Part shown: positions 17,226-25,322 of the stretch, piece after piece
Layout: every line of letters begins with the position of its first letter
Position numbering within the stretch: the first letter of the stretch is position 1
NCBI GenBank assembly: GCA_021776615.1
Contig: JAJFFO010000007.1
Span: forward strand, 403,608-467,607
Origin: Robiginitomaculum sp.
GTDB taxonomy: Bacteria; Pseudomonadota; Alphaproteobacteria; Caulobacterales; Maricaulaceae
DNA length: 64,000 nucleotides
Direction of reading: 5' to 3'
Notes under the pieces: model-generated
Seen by the model: the letters and a program-made list of their open reading frames with translations, nothing else
The model's database searches: none
What the model was told of the DNA's origin: nothing
Made by a program: the position numbers and the translations under genes

Positions 17226-18008
17226 TCACCCATACCCTTTGGAGCGGATATAGGCATCCAGCACCCGCACGCGGGTTTCCGGTGATGGGTGGGTGGATAG
17301 CAATTCGGGCTGTCTGCTGCCACCACTTTCAGCGGCCATGCGCTCCCACAAGCGCACAGATTGGTGCACATCATAGCCAGCTTTATGCATGTAATCGACA
17401 CCGATTTTGTCCGCTTCCAATTCATGCTTGCGCGAAAATGGCAACAAAATGCCGAATTGAACGCCAAGACCCAATATGGCGGCGATTTCGCCATTATATT
17501 TGGAATCACTTTGCGACAAAGCCACACTGGCCAGCCCCATACCCGCTCCGGCAGCCATTTGCTGGCTATATCGTTCGGCCGCATGGCGAGCGCTCACATG
17601 GCCGGTTTCATGGCCCATAATGGCGGCAATCTGGTCATCATTTTCACTAAATTCCATAATCCCACGATAAAAACCGACCTTGCCGCCGGGCATAACGAAG
17701 GCATTTTTATCGTCAGTGTCGAAGACCGCATATTCCCATTTTTCATTGGTGCGATTCGCGGCGGTAGAAATACGGCCGCCGACGCGGGTCAATTGGTTGT
17801 TGAGCGCACGGTCGTTGGAAACCGGCGTTTCGGCTTTTACATCCGACCACGCACTGGCCGACAATTGAGCAAGCTGGCCCTCGGAAACTAACATTAGTTG
17901 GGAACGACCAGTTACCGGATTGGTAGCGCAACCACTGGCGGCAAACGGTACGACGGTACCTGCCGCAAGGCCCCGAATTAGCGCGCGGCGTGACATTTTA
18001 ACATCCAT
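17226..18008 (-). CDS. M48 family metalloprotease, lipoprotein (BepA/LoiP-like)
   Basis: About 260 residues. The start at 18008 has AGGAGTG six bases upstream. The N-terminus MSRRALIRGLAAGTVVPFAASGC combines a twin-arginine pair with a lipobox (ASGC), so it may be exported folded and lipid-anchored. The catalytic motif HETGH (HExxH) lies in IAAIMGHETGHVSARHAAERY near residue 147, with the third zinc ligand in KHELEADKIGVDYM. STHPSPETRVR is the conserved C-terminal M48C segment. Relatives act in outer-membrane protein quality control. The tRNA-His gene lies downstream on the same strand. Confidence 0.92.
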   Translation of the reverse strand: MDVKMSRRALIRGLAAGTVVPFAASGCATNPVTGRSQLMLVSEGQLAQLSASAWSDVKAETPVSNDRALNNQLTRVGGRISTAANRTNEKWEYAVFDTDDKNAFVMPGGKVGFYRGIMEFSENDDQIAAIMGHETGHVSARHAAERYSQQMAAGAGMGLASVALSQSDSKYNGEIAAILGLGVQFGILLPFSRKHELEADKIGVDYMHKAGYDVHQSVRLWERMAAESGGSRQPELLSTHPSPETRVRVLDAYIRSKGYG

Positions 18009-18120
18009 GAACTCACTCCTTTTCCCCAACCGGCCTTAAAAAGGCCATCCGATTGCCCCTAGTCTATACGTTTGATAACGAATATAGAAGTGCCGGGACG
18101 AGAATTCAGCGGAGAACAGA

Positions 18121-20154
18121 ATGCGCAAACTTGGCCTATTGATCATAATTTTGGTTTTGCTGGGCGGCGGTGCCATTGCCGGCGCGGCTTTCCTCATCCC
18201 CTCGGCATTTTACCAGCAAAAAATTGAAGACCGCGCCAGCCTTATTCTAGGCCGCGAAGTGCGCATTGAAGGCCCAGTGAATTTACGCTTTTGGCCAAGC
18301 CTGCAAGTTAAAGCCGAGGCAGTCAGTATCGCCAATCCACCAGGCTTTGGCCCCGATGGTTCTGAAAGCCAAAAATTCGCCAGCATGAAAGCCATGCGCA
18401 CCAGCGTTGCGCTGCTGCCTTTATTTTCTCGCAAAGTCGAAATTAAGGAATTCATTCTGGTTGAACCAAAAATCATGCTGGAGCGACGCCGCGACGGCGC
18501 GGTTAATTGGGCGATTGGCGCAAATGCGCAAGCCAAAACCCGCGCGCAGGCCAATAGCGGCTTTGAGCGGCGGCCCGGCGCTTTGCCACTAAGTGCCTCA
18601 TTTGGCGATGTGCGGTTGATTGATGGCGATATCAAAATCAACGATCGCTCCAATGGTAAAAGCCATCATTTGGCAAACGTCAATCTGACGCTGAAAATGC
18701 CCACGTTGAGCGCAAAAATGACCGCCAAAGGCAGCATGGCGTTTAATGGTAAGGATTACGCTGTGGATGCCACGCTTGGCGGGCTAAAGCCGTTTTTGGA
18801 AGGCGAGCATACTCCCCTGCAACTCAGCCTCGAAAATGCGCTATTCAATGCCCGCTTTGATGGTGCGTTTGCGAAAAGCAAAGACATGGTCGCCAATGGC
18901 ACGCTAAGCGTCAAAGTGCCCTCCGTGCGGGCACTGGCGCAAGAAACCGGTGCCGCGCTGCCCCCCTCAGCAGATACATTCGGCGCGTTTTCCATCGATG
19001 GCATGGCCAAGGCGACCACCAAAAGCTTTTCGTTCCAAGACGCTAAATTACGGTTTGATGCCTTGGTTGGCGAGGGTAGCTTTGGCGTAGTTTTCGCCGG
19101 GGCGCGACCAAAATTAACCGGCAATTTGACCATGGACCGGCTGGATATCACCCCGTATTTGCCGCCGCAAACCGCCGCCCGCGCCGGGGTGCCACCATGG
19201 AGTACGGCGACGTTTAATCTGGGCATGTTAAAAGCCGCCGATGCGCGCTTTAAATTTACCCTGAACAGTTTGAAAATGCGCGAAATAAGCATTGGGAACA
19301 GCGTTCTTGAAACTGCTTTGGTAAATGGTCGTTTGCAAGCGGATTTGGTCAAAATGGAGCTTTATGAGGGCCAAGGCACCGGCACCATCGTGGTCAATGC
19401 GCGCGGCCGCACCCCATCTTTCTCGCTGACCAGCGATATTACCGATGTGGCGTTTCAACCGCTATTGACGGACAGCGTCAAATTTCGCCGTTTAGCCGGC
19501 ACCGGTAATGCCAGCCTGTCGCTTTTATCGTCCGGAAGCTCCCAAGCTGAGGTCATGAATACAATTTCCGGCACCGGCAAATTCCACGTCAAAGACGGCA
19601 AGATTATCGGCGTTAATCTGGCCTCGGTATTGCGCACCGCCAAAACCCTGCTGCTGGGCAATGATGGCAGCAGCAATGCCAAGGAAGAACAAGTCACCGA
19701 TTTTTCCGACCTTTCGGCAAGCTTCAAAACCAATAATGGCGTTGCCCGCACGGAGGACTTTTTGCTTTCTGCCCCGGTCATTCGGGTGCCCGGCAAGGGC
19801 CTGCTGGATATTGGCGGGCAGACCGTGGACTTTCGCCTCACTCCACGCGCCGTAGCGTCTTTGGAAGGCCAAGGCGGCAAGACAGATTTGGGTGGCATAG
19901 AAGCACCATTTCGCATTCACGGCCCGTGGAATTCCATCAAAGCCGGGCTTGATAAAAGCGCGATCAAGAATGTCGCCAAAAAGAAAATTGGAAAATTCCT
20001 TAGTCGGCAATTGGGCGGCGGCGATGGCGATAGTGCTGGTGAGGGCAGCCAATTGGACGATAATGGCCAAGCACGGGAGAAATCCAGCGAGGAAAAGGCC
20101 ATTGATGCCATTGGCAGCTTGTTCAAAAAGAAAAAGAAAAAAAAGAAGGATTAG
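18121..20154 (+). CDS. AsmA family protein
   Basis: A 677-residue protein with one N-terminal membrane anchor (residues ~4-27) and a long periplasmic beta-rich body. The AsmA N-terminal signature is visible (IEDRASLILGREVRIEGPVNLRFWPSLQVKAEAVSIANPPGF). The C-terminal AsmA_2-type region has GTGKFHVKDGKIIGVNLASVL and GKGLLDIGGQTVDFRLTPRAV. The end is very Lys-rich (seven or more Lys), encoded by an A-rich tract at 20125-20150. AsmA-like proteins form hydrophobic grooves that move phospholipids between the membranes. GGAG precedes the ATG. The facing neighbour is the M48 gene. Confidence 0.92.
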   Translation: MRKLGLLIIILVLLGGGAIAGAAFLIPSAFYQQKIEDRASLILGREVRIEGPVNLRFWPSLQVKAEAVSIANPPGFGPDGSESQKFASMKAMRTSVALLPLFSRKVEIKEFILVEPKIMLERRRDGAVNWAIGANAQAKTRAQANSGFERRPGALPLSASFGDVRLIDGDIKINDRSNGKSHHLANVNLTLKMPTLSAKMTAKGSMAFNGKDYAVDATLGGLKPFLEGEHTPLQLSLENALFNARFDGAFAKSKDMVANGTLSVKVPSVRALAQETGAALPPSADTFGAFSIDGMAKATTKSFSFQDAKLRFDALVGEGSFGVVFAGARPKLTGNLTMDRLDITPYLPPQTAARAGVPPWSTATFNLGMLKAADARFKFTLNSLKMREISIGNSVLETALVNGRLQADLVKMELYEGQGTGTIVVNARGRTPSFSLTSDITDVAFQPLLTDSVKFRRLAGTGNASLSLLSSGSSQAEVMNTISGTGKFHVKDGKIIGVNLASVLRTAKTLLLGNDGSSNAKEEQVTDFSDLSASFKTNNGVARTEDFLLSAPVIRVPGKGLLDIGGQTVDFRLTPRAVASLEGQGGKTDLGGIEAPFRIHGPWNSIKAGLDKSAIKNVAKKKIGKFLSRQLGGGDGDSAGEGSQLDDNGQAREKSSEEKAIDAIGSLFKKKKKKKKD

Positions 20155-20452
20155 TCTGCAGAGCCCAGAGACCCCCTGCTAAGTACTTTGCTGACGACGT
20201 AGACCGCGCCCATATATGATTTGGTTCCAGCCTTGCAGTCAAATGGCGCATCAGGCACAGTATATGAAAGGAAGCAGAGAATGCCTCCGCATGGGCCCTA
20301 AATCACGGAACCCATGTCACGGGAGACACGTATCGCGGCGCTTTCGGGTTTTGCACAAAACTGGGCCGCATTGAATAAAACAATACTTGTTCAGTTTGCG
20401 TTCAAACTTGGTTTGCCAAAATCGCGCCATTAAGCATCACACGGGGACAATC

Positions 20453-21712
20453 ATGAAACTCAATGCCGCATTCATCACCAGCGCCCTTACCTTGCTTGGT
20501 GGATTTAGCCCGGCCCACGCCGACGACGTTGAAACCGTCGGCACGCCCGGCCTGACGCTTTATTCGATGCCAAATCTTGGCGGGCGCAGCGTGCAAATCG
20601 CGCGCGATACGCCAAAGCTGAAACCTTTGGGGTTTGCCGGCACGGCGATGAGTATGAAGGTCACCGGCGGCCAATGGGAAGTATGTGACGGCAATCAATA
20701 TAGAGGCACCTGCGAAGTTTTCGGGCCCGGTGAATATCACTTCGGGCTTTTCAACTGGGGCAATAAAATCAAATCCGTGCACCGGGTCCGCCGCGGCACA
20801 GCACTGATAACCCTGTTTGCAGGCGCAAATATGCAAGGAAAAAGTCACACCTATGCCAACACTATGCCCCGCATTAAAGACTTCGCTACCAATGATTTTG
20901 CCCATTCCGCCAAAGTGACTGGCGGCGAATGGGTATTGTGTGCCGACAGCGGCGGTAAAGGAAAATGCGAAACCATACGCCGGGACGTGCCACGTTTGGC
21001 GACCATCGGCCTGGCCGGATCAATCTCTTCCCTATACCGCGCCGCAGATTGGCGTGACAGCAGCCTGAGCGGCGGCGAATATGGTAGCGACGGCTATACA
21101 GATGGATCCGGCGGTGCGGGTTATAACAATGGCTATGGGCGCAATAATCGCCGCCCGCAAATCACGCTTTATGCGGGCACTGACTTTACCGGCGCGCGCA
21201 TGACCCTTGATGGCAGCGAGGCGGATTTGCGCAATTCAAGCTTTTCCAATACCGCCCTGTCCGCACAGGTTTTGGGCGGCGTTTGGGAATTGTGCGATGG
21301 CGCGAATTTTACCAAGACCTGCAAAACTATTGATCGTGACGAGCCAGATCTTGGCAATATCTATCTGAGCTATCTCGTCACCTCATTGCGCCCGATAGAG
21401 GGTGGTCGCACTGGCGACGGGCGACGGGACGACGGACGGCGGGCGGATCTGGGCCGCAACGGCGTGGAAGGTTTGCGCACGGTGTTCTTCCCCGAGCCAA
21501 CCTATCGCAATGAGGCCGTGGCCAGTTGTCTGTATAACAATACACAATGCGGCGCCGAAGCCGCTGATGCGTTTTGCCGCGAATCCGGGCTAAGGCAATC
21601 GGTGTATTTTGATGAAGCAAATAGCTATCGTCCGCCTTATCTGCTGGGCGAAGGGCGCATTGCGCGAAGATCTTCTCAAACTCGACTTGTCGATGTCTTG
21701 TGTCGCCGCTGA
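20453..21712 (+). CDS. Secreted beta/gamma-crystallin family protein
   Basis: A 419-residue protein starting at the ATG after CACGGGGACAATC. The signal peptide is residues 1-22 (ALTLLGGFSPAHA-D). Three beta/gamma-crystallin domains follow, each a pair of Greek keys: LTLYSMPNLGGRS...GGQWEVCDG; ITLFAGANMQGKS...GGEWVLCAD; and ITLYAGTDFTGAR...GGVWELCDG. A Gly/Tyr/Asp/Asn-rich linker (~residues 200-232) separates domains two and three. Each domain has paired cysteines (e.g. WEVCDGNQYRGTCEVF). The last 90 residues hold more cysteines and no known fold. Microbial crystallin domains often bind Ca2+; the loops here lack the clear N/D-N/D-x-x-S/T-S box in at least the first domain, so binding is uncertain. 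Confidence 0.85.
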   Translation: MKLNAAFITSALTLLGGFSPAHADDVETVGTPGLTLYSMPNLGGRSVQIARDTPKLKPLGFAGTAMSMKVTGGQWEVCDGNQYRGTCEVFGPGEYHFGLFNWGNKIKSVHRVRRGTALITLFAGANMQGKSHTYANTMPRIKDFATNDFAHSAKVTGGEWVLCADSGGKGKCETIRRDVPRLATIGLAGSISSLYRAADWRDSSLSGGEYGSDGYTDGSGGAGYNNGYGRNNRRPQITLYAGTDFTGARMTLDGSEADLRNSSFSNTALSAQVLGGVWELCDGANFTKTCKTIDRDEPDLGNIYLSYLVTSLRPIEGGRTGDGRRDDGRRADLGRNGVEGLRTVFFPEPTYRNEAVASCLYNNTQCGAEAADAFCRESGLRQSVYFDEANSYRPPYLLGEGRIARRSSQTRLVDVLCRR

Positions 21713-21820
21713 GACAATTTAGGTGCGGCAAATTAACCGGCGCAATCATAATTTTGTGCTGGTATTTACTTGGGAAATAAAGCATTATTACGCTTTATCT
21801 AACGCCATTAGGAGGAAAAT

Positions 21821-22162
21821 ATGGCTGGATGGTTTGATCTTAAAAGAGCAAAGAATGGGGAATTTTTCTTCACCCTCGTCGCTGGCAATGGTGAGATTGT
21901 CGGTAAATCCGAAATGTACAAAGCCAAAGCAAGTGCCAAAAACGGCATTGAATCGGTGAAGAAAAACGGTGGGGACCGCTCCCGATTCAAAGACCCATGG
22001 GAAGGCAATGGCGGCAAATGGTATTTTGCCCTCAAAGCACGCAATGGCGAAGTGATTTTGGCCAGTCAGGGATATAGCTCGCAAAGCGGTGCCGAAGATG
22101 GCATTGGCGCTATTGCCCGTGCGGCAGATGGCGCGCCCACCAAGGACATTTCAGACTCTTAA
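21821..22162 (+). CDS. YegP-like DUF1508 protein
   Basis: A 113-residue cytoplasmic protein made of two DUF1508 repeats. Each has the pattern F-x-L-x-A-x-NGE-I-(I/L)-x-S-E/Q-x-Y-x-S/A-K/Q-x-x-A-x-x-GI: FTLVAGNGEIVGKSEMYKAK...NGIESV, and FALKARNGEVILASQGYSSQ...DGIGAI. The Escherichia coli homologue is YegP, of unknown function. A near-perfect ribosome site (AGGAGGAAAAT) suggests strong expression. The terminator at 22191-22222 closes the gene. Confidence 0.93.
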   Translation: MAGWFDLKRAKNGEFFFTLVAGNGEIVGKSEMYKAKASAKNGIESVKKNGGDRSRFKDPWEGNGGKWYFALKARNGEVILASQGYSSQSGAEDGIGAIARAADGAPTKDISDS

Positions 22163-22190
22163 GCGTTATTTTAAAATTTAGAGACTTTAG

Positions 22191-22222
22191 AACGGCCGGG
22201 GCAATCGCTCCGGCCGTTTTTT
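22191..22222 (+). terminator. Rho-independent terminator after the YegP-like gene
   Basis: AACGGCCGG / CCGGCCGTT forms a 9-bp stem with a ten-base loop, followed by TTTTTT. It lies 29 bases after the stop and insulates the riboswitch-controlled met operon. Confidence 0.92.
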
Positions 22223-22290
22223 ATGGTGTTGGCAGGCCTTGAAGCAAAATCCGCTTGACCGGCACGCAAATTCCTATGATTAAAGCCCTA

Positions 22291-22400
22291 CTCATCAAGA
22301 CCAGCTGAGGGAAAGGCCCTTTGACGCTGGAGCAACCCCGTTCATTTTTTGAACGGAAGGTGCTAATTCCTCGCTCGCCTTTTGGTGGTCGACAGATGAG
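22291..22400 (+). ncRNA. SAM-I-type (S-box) riboswitch upstream of metX
   Basis: All SAM-I hallmarks occur in order. P1 is CTCATC (22291-22296) with GATGAG (22395-22400). CAAGA opens the junction and CCAGC/GCTGG (22301-22305/22326-22330) makes P2, whose inner kink-turn part is TGAGGGA with GGCCC and TTGA. GCAACC (22332-22337) follows. P3 is CGTTC/GAACG with the conserved AAGGTGCTAATTCC 3' strand, and a P4 hairpin precedes P1. About 70 bases separate it from the metX ATG. There, TCCCT (22424-22428) can pair with the AGGGA ribosome site (22458-22462), pointing to translational control; that platform is inference. Confidence 0.95.
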
Positions 22401-22470
22401 AAGCGAAGGCAGCAACCTTCACTTCCCTAACTGTCATGCGATGGATTGGCCCTGAGAAGGGACGAAGACC

Positions 22471-23451
22471 ATGGCGCGAGACATCAATCTGCTTCGCCGC
22501 GATATTGTGTTGGAAAATGGCGATGGCTTGGCCGTCGACCGCATTCGTGCGCGGCTTTATGGCCGGGCTGACAAGCCATTACTGATTGTACTGGGCGGCA
22601 TTTCCGCCTCGCGCTTTATCGCCGATGGGCCAGACAAATCCGCCGGTTGGTGGTCGCCCTTGATTGGGCCGAATGCGGCCATTGATTTAAACCGGTTTCA
22701 GGTGCTGGGGTTGGAATTTGCCCCTGGCAATGACCAGGATGACGACGATGAGGAGGACGGGCCGACGCCGCGCATTACCAGTTTTGATCAGGCTGAACGG
22801 ATAAAAGCATTGCTCGCGCATTTGGGTGTGCAAAGGGTGGCGGCAATTATTGGCTCCAGCTATGGCGGCATGGTGGCCTTGGCATTTGCGCAAAAATACC
22901 CGCATGCCATTGGCGCGCAATGTATCATCAGCGCCGCGCACCAGCCGTTCGCCATGGGCGTGGCGTGGCGCGGTATTCAGCGGCGCATCGTGCGCATGGC
23001 CTTGCAAGCTGGGCAGGGCGGCGAGGGTTTGAAGCTGGCCAGACAATTGGCCATGACCTCGTATCGCTCGGCCGAAGAATTTGACCAGCGCTTTACCGGC
23101 CGCCTTACGGGCACCGCGCCCGAGCGTTTTGACGTCTGTGATTATCTCATTGCCTGCGGCGATAAATTCGCCGCCACCATGCCGGCCCGGCGGTTTTTGG
23201 CGCTTTCTGAATCGCTGGATTTGCACAAGGCCGAGCCCGAAAGCATTAGCGCGCCGACATTGCTTATCGCCTCGCGTTCGGACCAATTGGTGCCGCCCGC
23301 GCAAATGCAGGATTTGCAAAGCCGTCTTGGCGGCCCGGCGACGCTAACCATTATTAATTCGCTTTATGGCCACGACGCCTTTTTGAAAGAAACCGAAGCT
23401 CTGGCCCCGATCCTGAACACCTTCATCCGCGAGAATTGTCATGACCTCTGA
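22471..23451 (+). CDS. metX: Homoserine O-acyltransferase, MetX type
   Basis: A 326-residue alpha/beta-hydrolase that activates homoserine by O-acylation (acetyl or succinyl) for methionine synthesis. The nucleophile elbow is IIGSSYGGMVALAFAQ (Ser near residue 130). The oxyanion-side motif LGGISASRF lies near residue 45. The catalytic Asp is in ASRSDQLVPP and the His in NSLYGHDAFLKE. The acyl donor cannot be read safely. At 326 residues it is shorter than classical MetX (~350-380). The ATG has AAGGGA nine bases upstream. It sits under the SAM riboswitch and overlaps the next gene by 11 bases, so both are translated from one mRNA. Confidence 0.9.
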   Translation: MARDINLLRRDIVLENGDGLAVDRIRARLYGRADKPLLIVLGGISASRFIADGPDKSAGWWSPLIGPNAAIDLNRFQVLGLEFAPGNDQDDDDEEDGPTPRITSFDQAERIKALLAHLGVQRVAAIIGSSYGGMVALAFAQKYPHAIGAQCIISAAHQPFAMGVAWRGIQRRIVRMALQAGQGGEGLKLARQLAMTSYRSAEEFDQRFTGRLTGTAPERFDVCDYLIACGDKFAATMPARRFLALSESLDLHKAEPESISAPTLLIASRSDQLVPPAQMQDLQSRLGGPATLTIINSLYGHDAFLKETEALAPILNTFIRENCHDL

Positions 23452-24616
23452 AACCCCGCCAACGCCCAATGGCACCCCCAATGCAACCTTATGCGCCACT
23501 GCGCAAATTGGCGTGGATAGCGCCTATGGCGCGGTGATACCGCCGCTTTATCTGTCCAGCACCTACAAGTTCGAAGGGTTGGGAAAAATCGGGGCTTATG
23601 ATTATGGGCGCGGCGGCAACCCCAATCGTGACGGCTTGGCCCAAGCGGTGGCGCAAATGGAAGGCGGCGCAGATGGCGTGGTCACGGCGTCAGGCATGGC
23701 GGCGATTGATCTGGTGTTGAACTTGTTAGCACCGGAACAATTAGTCATCGCCCCGCACGATTGTTATGGCGGCACTCAACGGCTTTTGAATGCGCGCCAA
23801 CAACAAGGCCGTTTGCGCGTGCAATTCATTGATCAAAGCGATGCGGCGGCGATAGCCAATGCGCTTGGACAAAACCCGGCAATGGTCCTCGTTGAAACCC
23901 CCAGCAACCCGCTCATGCGTCTGGTCGACATTGCCCGATTGGCCGATGCTGCCCACGGTGTGGGCGCATTATTAGTTTGCGACAATACGTTTTTATCGCC
24001 GGCGCGGCAGCGCCCGTTAACGCTGGGCGCAGATTTGGTCGTGCATTCGGCGACCAAATTTCTCAATGGCCATAGCGATGTGGTGGGCGGTATTGCCATC
24101 GCCAAAACCAAAGAATGCGCGAAACGCTTAAGCTGGTGGGCCAATTGTACCGGCACCACCGGCGCGCCGTTTGACAGCTATCTGATTTTGCGCGGCCTAC
24201 GCACCTTGCACGCCCGCATGGATGTTCAAGAAGCCAATGCCACCAAAATTGCGCACTTTTTGGAGGCGCACCCGCGCGTGTCGGCGGTGCATTATCCCGG
24301 CCTGCCATCCTGCACCGGCTTTGCCATTGCCAAAAAACAACAATCCGGACCGGGGGCCGTGCTTAGCTTCACCCTCAATACCAATAGAGACGGGCTTGGT
24401 GCCTTTTTGGCAAACACCGGCCTGTTTCAATTGGCGGAAAGCTTGGGCGGTACAGAAAGCCTGATCTGCCACCCCGCCTCCATGACCCACCGCGCTATGG
24501 ACCAAGATGCCCAAGCCCGCGCCGGCATAGGCAGTACTTTATTACGTCTCTCCGTCGGTCTGGAACGCAATGAAGACCAGGTGAGCGCCCTAAAAACCAT
24601 GTTTGCAGCGCTATAG
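23441..24616 (+). CDS. metB: Cystathionine gamma-synthase / PLP-dependent trans-sulfuration enzyme
   Basis: A 391-residue Cys/Met-metabolism PLP enzyme. The phosphate-binding segment is ADGVVTASGMAAIDLVLNLL. The Asp that contacts the pyridine N is in LLVCDNTFLSP. The Schiff-base Lys is in HSATKFLNGHSDVVGG near residue 203. SLGGTESLICHPASMTH is the C-terminal signature. It joins acyl-homoserine to cysteine (gamma-synthase) or to sulfide (MetZ-like); sequence alone does not decide which, although the YDYGRGGNPNRD region fits the MetB group. It overlaps metX by 11 bases and belongs to the riboswitch operon. Confidence 0.9.
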   Translation: MTSETPPTPNGTPNATLCATAQIGVDSAYGAVIPPLYLSSTYKFEGLGKIGAYDYGRGGNPNRDGLAQAVAQMEGGADGVVTASGMAAIDLVLNLLAPEQLVIAPHDCYGGTQRLLNARQQQGRLRVQFIDQSDAAAIANALGQNPAMVLVETPSNPLMRLVDIARLADAAHGVGALLVCDNTFLSPARQRPLTLGADLVVHSATKFLNGHSDVVGGIAIAKTKECAKRLSWWANCTGTTGAPFDSYLILRGLRTLHARMDVQEANATKIAHFLEAHPRVSAVHYPGLPSCTGFAIAKKQQSGPGAVLSFTLNTNRDGLGAFLANTGLFQLAESLGGTESLICHPASMTHRAMDQDAQARAGIGSTLLRLSVGLERNEDQVSALKTMFAAL

Positions 24617-25021
24617 CGCGACGATTCGCAATAATTACCTGCCCATAGAGGGCTGAACTGAAGCCTTATTGCCGTCCAAATACGGCGCATGCGTGGATTC
24701 GCACCCGCATTAACCCCCAGATTAACCATGACCAGGCGGCCAATGCCTTTGTCACAACAAAAAAACTGCATAAATTTTCACTTTATCCTTAATGTTTGAA
24801 AAACATAGTTTTCAATGACTTAACTAGCCAAACATTACCAAATTGATCGTTTATTACCAACTATTCATCGTTTTACGATAAATTTTACTTGATTGTTTTT
24901 CGATATGTGTTTATTGATTATCGACATGGACGGGAAACACCCCGCCCTTAAACACCACGGCCCAAAAAGAGGCCAATCGGTCAAGCCCCCTCCCCCCTGG
25001 GGCTAAATGAGGAGAAGAAAA
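24617..25021. other. Gene-free region with hairpin-rich leader of the 37-residue peptide
   Basis: The first 150 bases hold no recognisable terminator for metB. From 24760 to 24930 the DNA is strongly AT-rich and probably contains the promoter of the small gene at 25022. The last 90 bases can fold into GGCC...GGCC (24960-24975 area) and GCCCC...GGGGC (24987-25005 area) hairpins just before the GAGGAG ribosome site, resembling a structured leader. Confidence 0.45.
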
Positions 25022-25135
25022 ATGGTACGTCTTGGTAATAATTTATTTCAATCAATCGCTGGCGTTGTCTTTTACACCGCCGTGCTGGCAACGATCACCC
25101 TATCTATTGCCGCAGCCCTTGGTCCTTTGGCGTAA
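25022..25135 (+). CDS. 37-residue single-pass membrane peptide, unknown function
   Basis: A short gene with a strong ribosome site (GAGGAGAAG, then five bases, then ATG). The peptide begins MVRLGNNLFQSIAG and continues as one hydrophobic helix (VVFYTAVLATITLSIAAALG) ending PLA. It has one positive charge before the helix and no charged C-terminus. The gene has its own hairpin-rich leader and a terminator at 25219-25247, so it is an independent transcript of roughly 300 bases. It could be a small membrane protein, a type I toxin-like peptide, or a secretion leader; none can be proved from sequence. Confidence 0.6.
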   Translation: MVRLGNNLFQSIAGVVFYTAVLATITLSIAAALGPLA

Positions 25136-25218
25136 TTGTACGCCCAAGCCCGCGGCCTGAATGTGGAGAAGCCGCAGGTTCTACATAATCCACAACCCCC
25201 CTGCCCCCCAGCAGACTA

Positions 25219-25247
25219 GACCCTGGCGCCCCCCGCCGGGGTCTTTT
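25219..25247 (+). terminator. Rho-independent terminator after the 37-residue peptide gene
   Basis: GACCCtGGCG / CGCCgGGGTC with a short C loop and TTTT. It lies about 85 bases after the small gene's stop; another GC stem (GCGGC/GCCGC near 25150-25172) lies between them. Confidence 0.82.
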
Positions 25248-25322
25248 CATAGGAGAATAGCCTCTCAACAGGCAAAACGCGGGTTATTTTAAGCCCTTGC
25301 CACCTAATCAAATGCCTAAGCT

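Noticed and set aside
22687..23319. 210-codon minus-strand frame opposite metX
   Set aside because: Pure shadow of metX; codon positions and composition follow the sense gene, and there is no start signal.
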